A DNA stretch of 64,000 nucleotides from Cannabis sativa (taxonomy: Eukaryota; Streptophyta; Magnoliopsida; Rosales; Cannabaceae): the NCBI RefSeq assembly GCF_029168945.1, contig NC_083605.1:75224969-75288968 (forward strand). The letters are read 5' to 3'. Shown here in pieces: positions 46,405-57,804 of the stretch. Within the stretch, counting starts at the first letter, position 1; every line of letters starts with the position of its first letter. The position numbers and the translations under genes are program-made. The notes under the pieces were generated by a model. The model was not told the DNA's origin and did no database searches. It was given only the letters and a program-made list of their open reading frames with translations.

Positions 46405-49118
46405 TTAAACTAAATAGGATGACATAAGATTCCAACTGATTTTCATGTGGGAAGGCATAGGTGCCACAAACCGCAGAAGATCAGGCTTCGAGCTAACTGC
46501 AGGGTCTCGGTTTTCTGATTTTCTATCGAAAACTACGAGAAACTTAGCAATGTTGGGGAGCACAAGCTCTCTGCAATGCAGATGCAACAAAGGGACCTTT
46601 GATAGAACACTTCCCTTTTGAACATCGAGACCTTCTGGTCTGCGCAACTTGTAAGGCTTACCTGTTGTTGGCTCAATATCAACACGAGGCATTTGTTTCC
46701 ATCTTTGGTGCACAAACCATCCATATTTATAGTCACCCACAATCGGGGTGCCAAGAGCTTCGGCACAATGGACACGAAGCTTCAGAAAGAAAAGAAAAAA
46801 TTGGTTACCGTTTGTTTTGCAACTCGGTTACTCATGCAAAACATAAATTTAAATTCAACAGTTTATAGAACAAACTCTGTACCTGATGCTTCCGACTAGT
46901 AAGAGGACGCAACTCAAGCCATGAGCATCCATTTATCGTTGGACCGAGCACACGATATTCAGTTATCGCTTCTTGAGAAGACTCAAAACCTGATTGATGA
47001 GCTATGATGACCCTTTCTGTCTTTCCATCGTTAAGAAGCACCTGCATTGAGTAATCAAACAAACAAATCACATATTTTCCAATCAGAATTATAGGCCCCA
47101 GTTGGCTAGGCTTTTAAAAGCTGTTTTCGGGCTTCTAAAGCTCCAAAAACACTCACCTAAAATCAGAAGCAGAAGCCCAGCCAAACAGAATCTAAATTAC
47201 ATATATCGAAAGAGTAATGTTAAGAAAGCTAAGGAACCTTAGAAAGAGGAGCACAAATAAAGCCTTCCTTTTCCTTGGGAGAACCTATAACCAATGCCCA
47301 GTACTTCTGATATGTAGCATCACATGCTTCATTCCAAGCCTAACATTACCCATTAAGCATATCAGCCATAAATTTAAGAGCAATTAATCAGTGCAGATCT
47401 TAGTTTTAAAAATTCACCGGCCTTTGTCTCAATTGTCGAATACCTTACACGACGATTTCATTTTGGCATCACTGAATAACCACTCTAGATGGTTTATGCT
47501 TTCCTTTGTTCTTCCCATCAATATAAGGCCACTGCTCTCTCTATCAAGACGATGAACCTAATAAAACAAAATCTCTATGAGAACCAAGTGATTCTTAAGA
47601 GAATGACAAATAATTTAATTGTACAACAAGCAAAGATACAATGAAAGACCAAAATTATGATTTCTGAAATTCTTATTGAACTTGCTGAAGATAACAAACT
47701 CCCAAGCTTTTGAGACGCATGGTCTCTCCGAAATTGACCTAGACAAAATCCATCAAACTATCAAAATGATTGTTCTAACCAAACACTTACCAACTTAGGG
47801 CCTTCATTGTAATCATAAGATAGTGCTACTGCTGCCAATGCATCCATGCTGTTATGAATTGGTAAGTGTCCCTAGAAAGAACCCAAGAGAGTCAAAACAT
47901 TCAAATGCTGCTAAGAATATAATTTCATATCTGTATATAGTTCCTTACCTTGACAGGCATTCTTGGTGGCTTGTTCAGAACAAGTATAGCAGAATCCTTA
48001 AATTCCCCAAGAAAACAAAAACACCATAATCACTTAAAATGCAAATAAGTTTTAGAAATATTTAAATAGGAATTCAACTAATAAGACATGCCTTGTAGTG
48101 AACAAGCCTTTGCAAGTAAGCTATCTCATCAGCATTTGGGTAAAGTGTTCCACTTGGAATAGTATCAAATCTTCTGGAAATCCTACTCTCTGCAACTGAC
48201 ACAGGTACATAAACTCTGGTCCCTTCTTCCATAACATCATTGGGCTTTATCTGTAGTTTATTCATATCTGTAGTATTGTAGATTAATTAAACCCAAATAG
48301 GAATCCATCACACCAAAAGATTTCATAATAAAATAAACTAAAACCAATGTGATTAACTTCTCTACCTTCTTCATTGTGTTAGCTTCTCCATCTTTATCAC
48401 TCATGGAGTCACTAAAGTTTGAGCACTTTACCTGAACCTAAACCCAATAAATTTATAAAAAAATAAGGCATAATTACATTCAAGGAGGAGTTCTAATTAC
48501 AACCTACTTCTCATCTGAGTTTAAAAACTCAGAAAACACATCAAAATACTTTTGTTCTATTTTTTTTTTCCATAAGTGTTTCGTTATAGTTCCAATATCT
48601 TACAGATTCTGAATAGATTGTGGTGCCGAAAGCTGGTTTGAAGTAAATTAGAATATCAGAAACTTTATTGTCAATTGAATAAACTTGAAAATTAACAGGT
48701 TTATATTGTCACTATAACAAACATTGTCATTAAAAATTCCAAATAAAAATAAGATCTTCACAATAAAAATGATAAATTTATGGGTTAAAGATATGAAACT
48801 CACAAGACCCTTGTTGAAATGGGATTGAACAGCATTATCAAGTAGTTCATCAAAGTAGTACTTAACCCAGCTAATGGCGGTGACATGTTGAGATCTTCCC
48901 GGAACGGTAACCGAGTTTTTCCCCGGCAAAGGGAGTCCGGGGAACGGAGGCAAAGACAGAACTTGACATGGTTTTGGGCCTTCTTTTGGGCCACCCAATC
49001 GGGCTACGTTATTGGACACTCGGATAATGGGCTGAGCCCCAGCCGGCGGCGGTGGACGAATCCTTGAATACTGTCTGAGACCAAGCCAGAGTCGTCGATT
49101 ACCGGCGGTTCTCCACAT
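46405..49118 (-). CDS. RNA pseudouridine synthase, RluA/RluD family, probably mitochondrial (RPS 3/4-like)
   Basis: Nine exons on the minus strand (49118-48804, 48431-48366, 48250-48092, 47996-47949, 47871-47791, 47557-47444, 47339-47238, 47041-46883, 46779-46405) give 472 residues. The Arg-rich N-terminus (MWRTAGNRRLWLGLRQYSR) is a good mitochondrial presequence. An S4-like end follows (KPNDVMEEGTRVYVP). The synthase core has DSAILVLNKPPRMPVKGH, then VHRLDRESSGLILMGRTK with catalytic Asp228, and LELRPLTSRKHQLRVHCAEA. This matches plant organellar RNA pseudouridine synthases, which isomerise uridine to pseudouridine in rRNA or tRNA; the target here is unknown. The intron between exons 3 and 4 uses a GC donor (AAG|GCATGT); reading on would hit a stop, and splicing there restores YK-DSAIL as in relatives. 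It is convergent with the zinc-ribbon gene. Confidence 0.93.
47094..47193. mobile_element. About 100-bp intronic MITE-like inverted repeat
   Basis: Left end GGCCCCAGTTGGCTAGGCTT and right end AAGCCCAGCCAAACAGAATC (inverted GATTCTGTTTGGCTGGGCTT) pair over about 20 bases, within the intron between exons 7 and 8 of the pseudouridine synthase gene. GGCCC-type ends with CCAAAC are common in hAT-like MITEs. No clear duplication. Confidence 0.55.
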
Positions 49119-49343
49119 TCTTCTTTACGTGAAAAAACAGCTCAAGTAAAGAGTTTGAAAGCCATTAACTCAATTTAGTAAGAAAAGAATATTTGGGTCA
49201 TCCAAACAAGGCCTTGTTATGGCTTTGATTTGAGAATTTTCGATAGGTGAAGATACAGTCCGGCGGTGGAGCCGATAACGGCGGCGGAGCTAGGACTGAA
49301 CAGTTAATAAGAGGTTTGGTTGGAGTTTTATGTAAAAAGAAAG

Positions 49344-49394
49344 TGGGCCTAAACTTGGGTTTGGGCCTGAACTTGGGTTTGGGCTCTTGGCCCA
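49344..49394. promoter_or_regulatory. Cluster of site II (TGGGCY) elements upstream of the pseudouridine synthase gene
   Basis: TGGGCC at 49344 and 49362, TGGGCT at 49379-49385, and GGCCCA at 49389-49394, within 50 bases and about 225-275 bases upstream of the ATG at 49118. TGGGCY site II motifs are TCP-factor targets enriched in plant promoters for mitochondrial and translation genes. The small frame at 49247-49486 runs through this region and is not considered a gene. Confidence 0.5.
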
Positions 49395-49486
49395 AAATTA
49401 AAAAATTACACTCTATACCCTTTTGTACTGTAGGGATTAGTTCACAAATATACAAAACAAAAATATATAGTTTTATGAAATTTTAA

Positions 49487-51052
49487 ATATTTTTACAATT
49501 TTTATGATTTTTATTTATGGAAAATACAATCTTTTAATGTATTTTTATCTTGTACTTTTGTTAATTCTTTAATGATAAAATAGTGTAAGTTTGTATGCAC
49601 CTATTTGTAAAAGGTTTTGAAAAATACCATAATAAAATATAAAATAAAATTAAAATAAAAAATTATAATTAATTATGCGCGTAATAAAAATATTAATATT
49701 TATATTATCTTCATCCTATTATGATATGCATGCAACCATGCAATAAATATATATTTATATCATATAATATTAAAGTAATGATTGTTTACTCTAATTAATT
49801 CATATCATAATTCCAACATAATAGTCATATATAATATAGATAGACAAATTCATAATAATAATAATAATAGCATATATTTTTTATAAGATACTATGTTAGA
49901 AAAATATTGCATTTATAAATACAATTAACACACTCAATCTTTTATTTTATTTATTAATTTATGATACTTAAAAAAAACAAACTTATGAAAATTGCCTCCT
50001 AATCTCAGCATGACACCAAAAAAGGCATTAAAGGCCACAAAGACAGTTCATCCATACATACCAAATAAAAAGAAAAAAGAACACCTTATTTAAGTTATTT
50101 TTTTAACCCAAACCCTTTTTGGAAAATTCCATTTACAAACACATTGTACATATTCACTAAAAAAAATCATTGTACTATAATAGTGTTTTTACTCATTTAT
50201 ATATATAAAAAAAATACATAATTTTTTTATTGAGCGATAAATTTGAAAATAGGTAATAAAAAGAATTAGGTAAAATAATTAATCCAATATCTAAGGTTGC
50301 ATAATAATGAGAGTAGGTCACATCACATGTTATCCTTTTTTGGAATATAATTAATTAAACAGTTAAAAAGAACATAAACAGAGCATTCATAATGATTAGT
50401 TACACATATCATAGACACACTTGCCTCTTAGGTTCTTTCTGTCAGAAAACAATAATTTATTAATTTATTAAAATTAATTCTATTATTTTTAACAATGGAA
50501 AAAAGAAAGAGACCATCTATGGACTCATAATTGTGTTCTTGTAAAAGAAAAATTGTTTAGGTTAATCTTCTATACATACATTTTTTTTTCCATTTATAAT
50601 GTTTTTTTAAGTGTTTCTATTTATATAACTTCTTCTTCTTCTTTCTTTGTAAGGTGTTTTTATTTATAACTAAAAATATATGTTGGATGTACCTATCATA
50701 GGATTACTAGTGGCATATACTTACCTTAATTTTTATTTTTATTTTTGAGATAAGAGTTTTACCCTTAAATTTTAATATTTAATTTGTTCTGTTTATAATT
50801 TAGTCCTTTTCTATTTTATTTTTATATTTTTATATTTTAAATTAATTTTTATTATGTTTTAATTTTTATGATTATTCTCTCTTCTAATTTCTTCGCCTCT
50901 GCTGAACAAATTTTCCTAGCTATATGTTGGCATATTATTTTTTTTCATGAGGTATTATATTAATTGTAACTATATTTATATTTTTTTTACTTCTAAATTT
51001 AAAATTATTTATAGTGCCGATCAAAATTCATAATATTATAATTTATAATAGA
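49487..51052. other. AT-rich spacer
   Basis: No gene or complete mobile element recognised. It is mostly A/T runs and ATA repeats. Confidence 0.5.
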
Positions 51053-51663
51053 TTAATTTACGTCGTAAATACTTGAGTTAAACTCTCAATTGTAAATAAA
51101 TACTTAAGTTTAATTTTTATCGATAATGATACTTAAGTTATATTTTTGAAACCTTTGTAGGTACATAACCCTCAAATGTCAAATGTCAAGTCATTATCCA
51201 CGCGTTATTTTCTTATTGGTATATCTAAAACATTTTTTTAAAATAAAAATTTAATGACCTGGACCAATTAAGGATTACCACATAGTAATTTACTTAGAGC
51301 ATTGCTATTGGACACCAGTGGTGCCCATCACCTTCCATAGCTGCTATCCTATGATTGGTTAGCGATATTCCCTAAAATTTATTTATATGGGACCCGCTAT
51401 TTAATTACACTAAAAGATGGTGCTAGGCACCAATGGTGTCCTTTAACAATTCTCATTTACTTAACACTTAACAGTTAGGTACCTAAAAATTTAATGAATT
51501 GAACCAATTAAGAATTGTCACATGACAATTTACTTAACACTTAACAGTCAGGTAGTTACAAAAGTTCTATAATTAAAAATTTAGGTATTATTATTATCGT
51601 TAAAAATTAAACTTAAGTATTTATTTATGACTGAGAGTTAAATTTAAGTATTTATACCATAAA
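51053..51663. mobile_element. TIR element related to 4937-5507, with a nested MITE
   Basis: The left end (TTTACGTCGTAAATACTTGAG) and right end (AAGTATTTATACCATAAATTA) are degraded inverted copies. The arms share AACTTAAGTATTTAT, 'ttatccac.cgtta(t)ttttcttattggtat' and 'aaatttaatgacctggaccaatta' blocks with 4937-5507. The 158-bp MITE at 51297-51454 is inserted in it. Part of the segment next to the insertion ('gaccaattaagga/aattg(t/c)ca' and 'acttaacacttaacagt') is duplicated. Confidence 0.7.
51297..51454. mobile_element. 158-bp Mutator-like MITE (GAGCATTGCTATT family, type copy)
   Basis: Ends GAGCATTGCTATTGGACACC and inverted GAGAATTGTTAAAGGACACC. A perfect 9-bp duplication, ATTTACTTA, lies at 51288-51296 and 51455-51463. 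Non-coding. Related copies lie at 29158-29315, 6925-7110, and partial ones at about 35197 and 63058. Confidence 0.88.
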
Positions 51664-52145
51664 TTATTCTTTATTATATGTATTTGAAGTAAATTAAAAT
51701 TTGTTTTCTGAAAATTATTAAAGGTTTTTCAAAAATTTATCCTACACTATCATTAAATATTTTTTTTAAATAAAAAAAGAAAGGTGAGCCATTTAATTTG
51801 AGACACCATCTAATTAGAATGATACTACTACCACTCAAAAAAACAGTTGTAGTAGTTGTATAATTGTAAAGACAACCTAAAATTTTGTCTTTTTTATTAA
51901 AACCAAAAAAACCAACTAATCTCATTCTTTTATCTTATTATTTAATTTATTTTAATTAAATTATTAATTAACCAAAAATTAATATGCTACCGACGGTTTA
52001 AAGCTCCTTCTACACGTATACAAACTTGCTTTAACTCAATAAATATAATATATATTTTTTATATATTAATAAAAATATTCAATGGTTTTGTAAGCAAAGC
52101 AACCTAGTCATAATAAGTCATAGTTGAAATATTAAATTTAGTCAC

Positions 52146-52209
<64 letters not shown>
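52146..52209 (+). repeat. (AAT)n microsatellite
   Basis: About 21 uninterrupted AAT/ATA triplets. The surrounding 51671-52566 is AT-rich with no gene. Confidence 0.97.
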
Positions 52210-52566
52210 TATCTTCTTCTTATTATGATTATTATTATATATAAAAATATTGAATGGTCTCAACAACTACTTTTTTAGCTGTAATTTTGGTCACCAAAAC
52301 AACTCACTACTTCACTTATAAATATTTAACATAATATTCACATTAATACTTTAAAATAACACTTTGATATAAAAATTGACTTTTTTATTTAAAAAAACTA
52401 TCATAATTTAATTTAAAAAATTATGTATTAATAATTTAATATCATTGTTAATTTGATATATTATATAATTAAAAAAATATATATGTATTAAACTCTCTTT
52501 ATTAACATTTAATAATAAAATAATTAAATATATATTATTAGGCTAAATTTGACACGTATTATATAT

Positions 52567-53113
52567 TGTTGAGGTTTGAACACTTAAAATCAGTGTTACT
52601 GTCAGTTTTGACAGTTGGTAATATCTGTCCAACTAACTTAACTGTTTTTCAGTTAAGTTAGTTAGCCTAAACACCTATATATAATGCTGGAAGTGTTCTA
52701 TTATTGATGATGAGTGAGAAAGACAAAATTCAGAGGGTTGAGAGAAGAAACAGAAAAGAGAGAAACAGAAACTGAGAGTTGTGAATCTTGTATCTCGATT
52801 GAGAATCTGTAAGGAGCTAGTCTCCATTGTTGCTTCAGGGTTTTAATCCCTGTTTTGTACCTCTGTTCAGAGTAATAATATTCATCATCCCAGCCATGTT
52901 TAAGGCTGCTTTCTCCCGTGGATTAAGCTCATGATCATCTTGATTATGTAGCCCAACCACGTAAGTTCTTTGTGTTCATTTAGTGTTTTCTGCAAGTTTG
53001 TTACTGGTTTAATTACTGGTTTATGATTGCTGGTTTATTGTTGTTTGCATTCCTGATCTTTGCTTGTTTAATTGGTGTTGTGTTGGTTCTTGTTGGGAGT
53101 TCAAGCCTCCACA
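52567..53113 (+). repeat. 5' LTR of the copia element
   Basis: 547 bp, bounded TGTTG...CCACA. It contains a short TTAACTGTTTTTCAGTTAA hairpin near 52640 and a TATATAA motif near 52675, the likely promoter. Confidence 0.95.
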
Positions 53114-53116
53114 AAT

Positions 53117-53128
53117 TGGTATCAGAGC
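53117..53128 (+). other. Primer-binding site (initiator tRNA-Met)
   Basis: TGGTATCAGAGC, three bases after the 5' LTR, is the standard plant copia priming site. Confidence 0.93.
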
Positions 53129-53194
53129 CGAGGTTAATCTCGGTTGTTCAAGAATCAAATCAGTTCCTCAAAGAACTCACCAAGAAGATCAAGA

Positions 53195-56100
53195 ATGTCC
53201 AGCTCAAAGTTTGAAATTGACAAGTTCAATGGTACCAATGACTTTGGTCTATGGAGAATCAAAATGAAAGCACTGTTGGTACATCAAGGTATTTCAGAGG
53301 CCTTGAATCTAGAAGCTCTTGCAGCTATTGATGATAAGAAGAAGAAGTTCGAAATAGAAACTAAAGCACACAGTGCAATTTTACTCAGTTTGGGTGATGA
53401 AGTTTTAAGAGAAGTCTCAAGTGAGGAGAAAGCCTTGGGATTGTGGGAAAAGCTATCTGAGATTTACATGAAGAAATCCCTAGCCAACAAACTATATCTC
53501 AAGAAGAAACTGTACACTCTAAGAATGGATGAATCAAAGGAATTAAGAAAACATCTTGATGACTATAACAAGATTGTATTGGATCTGTGCAACATTGGGG
53601 TAAAGATTGATGATGAAGATCAAGCAATTATTTTGCTAAGTTCATTGCCTAAAAACTATGAACATTTTGTTGACACTATTCTGTATGGGAAAGACTCACT
53701 CACCATGACAGAAGTCAAAGCTGCCCTAAGTTCTAAAGAGATTCAAAGAAAGGATGACAACAAGATTGAATCAAATGGGGAAGGTTTATTCACCAGAGGC
53801 AGAAGCACAAAAAGAGAGTATAAAGGGAACAAGAATCATCATGGGAATGGAGGATACAAGGCAAGATCTGGTTCAAGAAATGCAGCGGGGAAACAATGCT
53901 ACTATTGCAAAAAGGAAGGGCACTTTAGGGATGATTGTCTTGCTCTCAAAGCCAAATTGAAGAGAGAGCAAAACAAGAAAAGCAAGTTCAAGGGAGAAGC
54001 TGACCTAGCTGCTGATGGTTATGAGTCTGCTGATGTGCTTGTTGCATCAAGCATAAAGTCTGGTGAAGAATGGATACTAGACTCGGGTTGTTCATTTCAC
54101 ATGACACCAAATGACAAACTGTTCAACACACTGTCTAATGAACAAGGTGGAAGTGTCCTATTGGGAAACAACAAATCATGCAAGATTGAAGGAATTGGAT
54201 CAGTACAAATGAAAATGCATGATGGTGAAATTAGAACTCTGCAACAAGTAAGGTATGTACCTGATCTAAAGAGAAACTTACTTTCAATTGGTGCTTTTGA
54301 TAAAAATGGCTATACTGTTAAGATAGATGATGGCACACTGAAAGTTACTAGAGGATCACTTGTTGTTGCCAAAGGCAAACTCAAAAATGGAATTTATTTT
54401 CTTGATGGACACTCTGTTACTGGTTCTGCTGCACCAGTAATAGACAAATCACTGGTGAATAGTATAAAAATGTGGCATCTTAGGTTGGGACATGTAAGTG
54501 AAAGAGGATTGATGGAACTTGACAAACAAGGTGTATTCAAAGGTGGTCTAAAAGAAAAACTAGAATTCTGTGAATCTTGTGTGTTAGGGAAAAGTTGCAA
54601 AGTGAAATTCCCTAAAGGAATGCATACAACTACAGAAAAATTAAGCTACATACATTCAGACCTATGGGGCCCTTCTAAGATTCAAACATTAGGGGGTGCA
54701 AACTATTTCCTTAGTATCATTGATGATTACTCTAGGAAAGTCTGGGTGTTCTTGCTTAAAAATAAGAATCTAGCATTTGAAACCTTTGTAAATTGGAGAA
54801 CAATGATTGAGAAACAAACAGGGTGTTACATTAAGGTTTTAAGGACTGATAATGGACTCGAATTTTGCTCAGAAGAGTTCAAAAGTTACTGTACAAAAGA
54901 AGGCATTAGAAGACACAACACAGTTGTCAAAAATCCACAACAAAATGGATTGGCTGAAAGGATGAATAGAACTCTTCTTGAAAGAGTAAGATGTATGTTG
55001 AATAGTGCTGGTCTGGAAAGAAAGTTTTGGGGAGAAGCACTAAAGACAGCCTGTTATTTAATCAACAGGTGTCCCTCAACAGCAATCAACTTCAAAACTC
55101 CACAAGAAATGTGGACTGGTCAAATTCCCAAGTATGAGCATCTAAAGGTATTTGGATGCACAGCCTATGCACACATTAGGCAAGACAAACTTCAACCTAG
55201 AGCTATCAAGTGTCTATTCCTAGGCTATCCTGATGGGATCAAGGGATACAAGCTATGGTGTCTTGAAAATGGTTTTAAGAAATGTATCATAAGTAGGGAT
55301 GTTGTGTTTAGAGAGGATGAGATGGCCATGAAAACAACCTCAACACAGACTGAAACTGCTCCTGCTGCAGACACAAATTCAAGCAGTTTACAGCTTGAGG
55401 TGGAACCAGAAAATGATTCAGATCAGACACAAGGAATTCAGATTGAAGAAGAACAAGAGAGAACAGGAAATGACCAGGAGGATCTCAGCAACTATCAGTT
55501 GGCCAGAGACAGAGAAAGAAGAGAAACAAAACCACCTGATAGACTTGGATATGCAGAATTCATTGCTTTTGCACTTACTGTTGCTGATGAAATTGACAGC
55601 TCAGTACCTGCAAGTTTCTATGAAGCAGTGAATGGTAAGAATGGGAAGGCATGGTTACAAGCAATTCAAGAAGAAATGACCTCACTTAGAAAGAACAGAA
55701 CTTGGATTGTGGTCAAGAAACCTGCTGGAAAGAGAGTTGTTGGCTGCAAGTGGATTTTCAGAGAAAAGGAAGGTGATTCTAATGATGGTTCAAAGAAATT
55801 TAAAGCTAGGTTAGTAGCTAAGGGTTTCACTCAACAAGAAGGGGTAGATTTCAATGAAATCTTCTCACCTGTTGTCAAGCAAGCCTCAATAAGAATGATA
55901 CTGTCAAAGGCTGCTAAATTTGATCTTGAGGTGGATCAAATGGATGTAAGAACAGCCTTTCTACATGGAAATCTAGAAGAAGAGATCTATATGCAATTAC
56001 CTGAGGGATTTGAAACCAAAGACAAAGATCAAGTCTGTCTCTTGAAGAAATCTCTATATGGCCTTAAACAAGCACCTAGACAATGGAACTTGAAATTCGA

Positions 56101-57148
56101 TGAATACATGAGTAAGATTGGCTACTGTAAGAGCAACTATGATCCTTGTGTTTATTTTGCTAACAAAATCTATTTGCTTTTGTATGTTGATGATATACTG
56201 GTTGTTGGGAAGGAAAGGACAGAAATTGACAAGTTAAAACACCTGCTATGTGAAGAGTTCGAGATGAAGGATTTGGGAACAGCAAAGAGGATACTGGGAA
56301 TTGATATAAAAAGAGAAAGACCTCACAAGATTACTCTATCTCAAAGCAATTACCTCAAGAAGGTTCTTGACAAGTTTGGAATGCAAGATTCCAAAGCTGT
56401 ATCAACACCACTAGCACAGCATTTCAAGTTATCTGCTACTCAATCTCCAACAACTGATGCTGAAAGAAAACACATGAGCAGTGTTCCCTATGCTAGTTGT
56501 GTAGGAAGTCTAATGTACTCAATGGTGTGTACAAGACCAGATATTGCACATGCCATGAGTGTCACAAGCAGATATTTGGCAAATCCTGGAATGAAACATT
56601 GGTCTGCACTCAAGTGGACAATGAGATACATTAAAGGTACTCTGAACACTGGTTTGGTATTTGACAGTAAAAATCAAATACATGGTGATGTTACTGGCTA
56701 TGTAGATTCAGATTATGCAGGGAACATTGATACTAGAAGATCATTAACTGGATATGTGTTCACTGTTTATGGAGGATGTGTTAGCTGGAAATCGAACTTA
56801 CAAAAAGTGGTTGCTTTGTCATCCACTGAGGCTGAATATATGGCTGCTACAGAAGCCATCAAGGAAGCAATTTGGCTCAAGGGAATGTCATCTGAAATGG
56901 AAATAAACTCTGATGACATCACTGTTTTCTGTGATAATCAAAGTGCTCTGCATCTCATGAAAAATCCCATGTTTCATGAGAGATCAAAGCACATTGACAT
57001 AAAACTACACTTCATTCGAGACATAATCAGCTCTAAGCAAGTTCAAGTCAAGAAGATTGGGACTGATGATAACCCTGCAGACATCTTCACAAAGAGTACC
57101 ACGGGTGACAAGTTTAGACATTGTCTAAACTTACTAAGTGTAAACTAA
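53195..57148 (+). CDS. Copia Gag-Pol polyprotein, intact
   Basis: One uninterrupted frame of 1317 residues from the ATG at 53195; the frame is open upstream but without ATG, and MSSSKFEIDKFNG is the usual copia gag start. Order: gag with UBN2-type fold (residues 1-200), CCHC zinc knuckle from Cys235 (CYYCKKEGHFRDDC), aspartic protease with the DSG triad at 296-298, a gag-pre-integrase zinc site from His428, and an integrase core with Asp489, Asp552 and Glu588 (D-D-35-E spacing kept). Reverse transcriptase follows with YVDD at 997-1000, then RNase H with a DNQSA motif at 1247. Length and all catalytic residues are as expected for a functional element. The polyprotein supplies all functions for reverse transcription and integration of its own RNA. 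Whether it is expressed cannot be told. Confidence 0.97.
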   Translation: MSSSKFEIDKFNGTNDFGLWRIKMKALLVHQGISEALNLEALAAIDDKKKKFEIETKAHSAILLSLGDEVLREVSSEEKALGLWEKLSEIYMKKSLANKLYLKKKLYTLRMDESKELRKHLDDYNKIVLDLCNIGVKIDDEDQAIILLSSLPKNYEHFVDTILYGKDSLTMTEVKAALSSKEIQRKDDNKIESNGEGLFTRGRSTKREYKGNKNHHGNGGYKARSGSRNAAGKQCYYCKKEGHFRDDCLALKAKLKREQNKKSKFKGEADLAADGYESADVLVASSIKSGEEWILDSGCSFHMTPNDKLFNTLSNEQGGSVLLGNNKSCKIEGIGSVQMKMHDGEIRTLQQVRYVPDLKRNLLSIGAFDKNGYTVKIDDGTLKVTRGSLVVAKGKLKNGIYFLDGHSVTGSAAPVIDKSLVNSIKMWHLRLGHVSERGLMELDKQGVFKGGLKEKLEFCESCVLGKSCKVKFPKGMHTTTEKLSYIHSDLWGPSKIQTLGGANYFLSIIDDYSRKVWVFLLKNKNLAFETFVNWRTMIEKQTGCYIKVLRTDNGLEFCSEEFKSYCTKEGIRRHNTVVKNPQQNGLAERMNRTLLERVRCMLNSAGLERKFWGEALKTACYLINRCPSTAINFKTPQEMWTGQIPKYEHLKVFGCTAYAHIRQDKLQPRAIKCLFLGYPDGIKGYKLWCLENGFKKCIISRDVVFREDEMAMKTTSTQTETAPAADTNSSSLQLEVEPENDSDQTQGIQIEEEQERTGNDQEDLSNYQLARDRERRETKPPDRLGYAEFIAFALTVADEIDSSVPASFYEAVNGKNGKAWLQAIQEEMTSLRKNRTWIVVKKPAGKRVVGCKWIFREKEGDSNDGSKKFKARLVAKGFTQQEGVDFNEIFSPVVKQASIRMILSKAAKFDLEVDQMDVRTAFLHGNLEEEIYMQLPEGFETKDKDQVCLLKKSLYGLKQAPRQWNLKFDEYMSKIGYCKSNYDPCVYFANKIYLLLYVDDILVVGKERTEIDKLKHLLCEEFEMKDLGTAKRILGIDIKRERPHKITLSQSNYLKKVLDKFGMQDSKAVSTPLAQHFKLSATQSPTTDAERKHMSSVPYASCVGSLMYSMVCTRPDIAHAMSVTSRYLANPGMKHWSALKWTMRYIKGTLNTGLVFDSKNQIHGDVTGYVDSDYAGNIDTRRSLTGYVFTVYGGCVSWKSNLQKVVALSSTEAEYMAATEAIKEAIWLKGMSSEMEINSDDITVFCDNQSALHLMKNPMFHERSKHIDIKLHFIRDIISSKQVQVKKIGTDDNPADIFTKSTTGDKFRHCLNLLSVN

Positions 57149-57252
57149 AAGACATGTCTCATATTGGAGACAACCTATATTGGAATTAGAAAGCAGTCTA
57201 CATTGTTCAATGGAAACTTCAGAGTTTTTCAAGTGATCAAACCAGGTGGAAT

Positions 57253-57799
57253 TGTTGAGGTTTGAACACTTAAAATCAGTGTTACTGTCAGTTTTGACAG
57301 TTGGTAATATCTGTCCAACTAACTTAACTGTTTTTCAGTTAAGTTAGTTAGCCTAAACACCTATATATAATGCTGGAAGTGTTCTATTATTGATGATGAG
57401 TGAGAAAGACAAAATTCAGAGGGTTGAGAGAAGAAACAGAAAAGAGAGAAACAGAAACTGAGAGTTGTGAATCTTGTATCTCGATTGAGAATCTGTAAGG
57501 AGCTAGTCTCCATTGTTGCTTCAGGGTTTTAATCCCTGTTTTGTACCTCTGTTCAGAGTAATAATATTCATCATCCCAGCCATGTTTAAGGCTGCTTTCT
57601 CCCGTGGATTAAGCTCATGATCATCTTGATTATGTAGCCCAACCACGTAAGTTCTTTGTGTTCATTTAGTGTTTTCTGCAAGTTTGTTACTGGTTTAATT
57701 ACTGGTTTATGATTGCTGGTTTATTGTTGTTTGCATTCCTGATCTTTGCTTGTTTAATTGGTGTTGTGTTGGTTCTTGTTGGGAGTTCAAGCCTCCACA
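57253..57799 (+). repeat. 3' LTR of the copia element
   Basis: 547 bp; no difference from the 5' LTR was found on reading side by side. Confidence 0.95.
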
Positions 57800-57804
57800 T
57801 ATAT

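Larger units (their letters stand above)
52567..57799 (+). mobile_element. Full-length Ty1/copia LTR retrotransposon, Tork type
   Basis: Two 547-bp LTRs (52567-53113 and 57253-57799) begin TGTTGAGG and end CTCCACA. By eye I find no difference between them. The 5-bp duplication TATAT lies at 52562-52566 and 57800-57804. The primer-binding site TGGTATCAGAGC at 53117-53128 matches initiator tRNA-Met. A purine-containing tract (CCAGGTGGAAT) sits directly before the 3' LTR. Domain order (protease, integrase, reverse transcriptase, RNase H) is that of copia. The gag resembles the Tnt1/Tork lineage. Total length is 5233 bp. Matching LTRs and an open frame indicate a recent insertion that may still be able to move. 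Confidence 0.97.

Noticed and set aside
49247..49486. 79-codon frame divergent from the pseudouridine synthase gene
   Set aside because: The Gly-rich start and GLNLGLGLNLGLG part come from promoter TGGGCY motifs; no homology seen. A short divergent leader cannot be excluded.
53144..53194. Upstream extension of the copia polyprotein
   Set aside because: The frame is open but has no ATG there; the ATG at 53195 gives the usual copia gag N-terminus.
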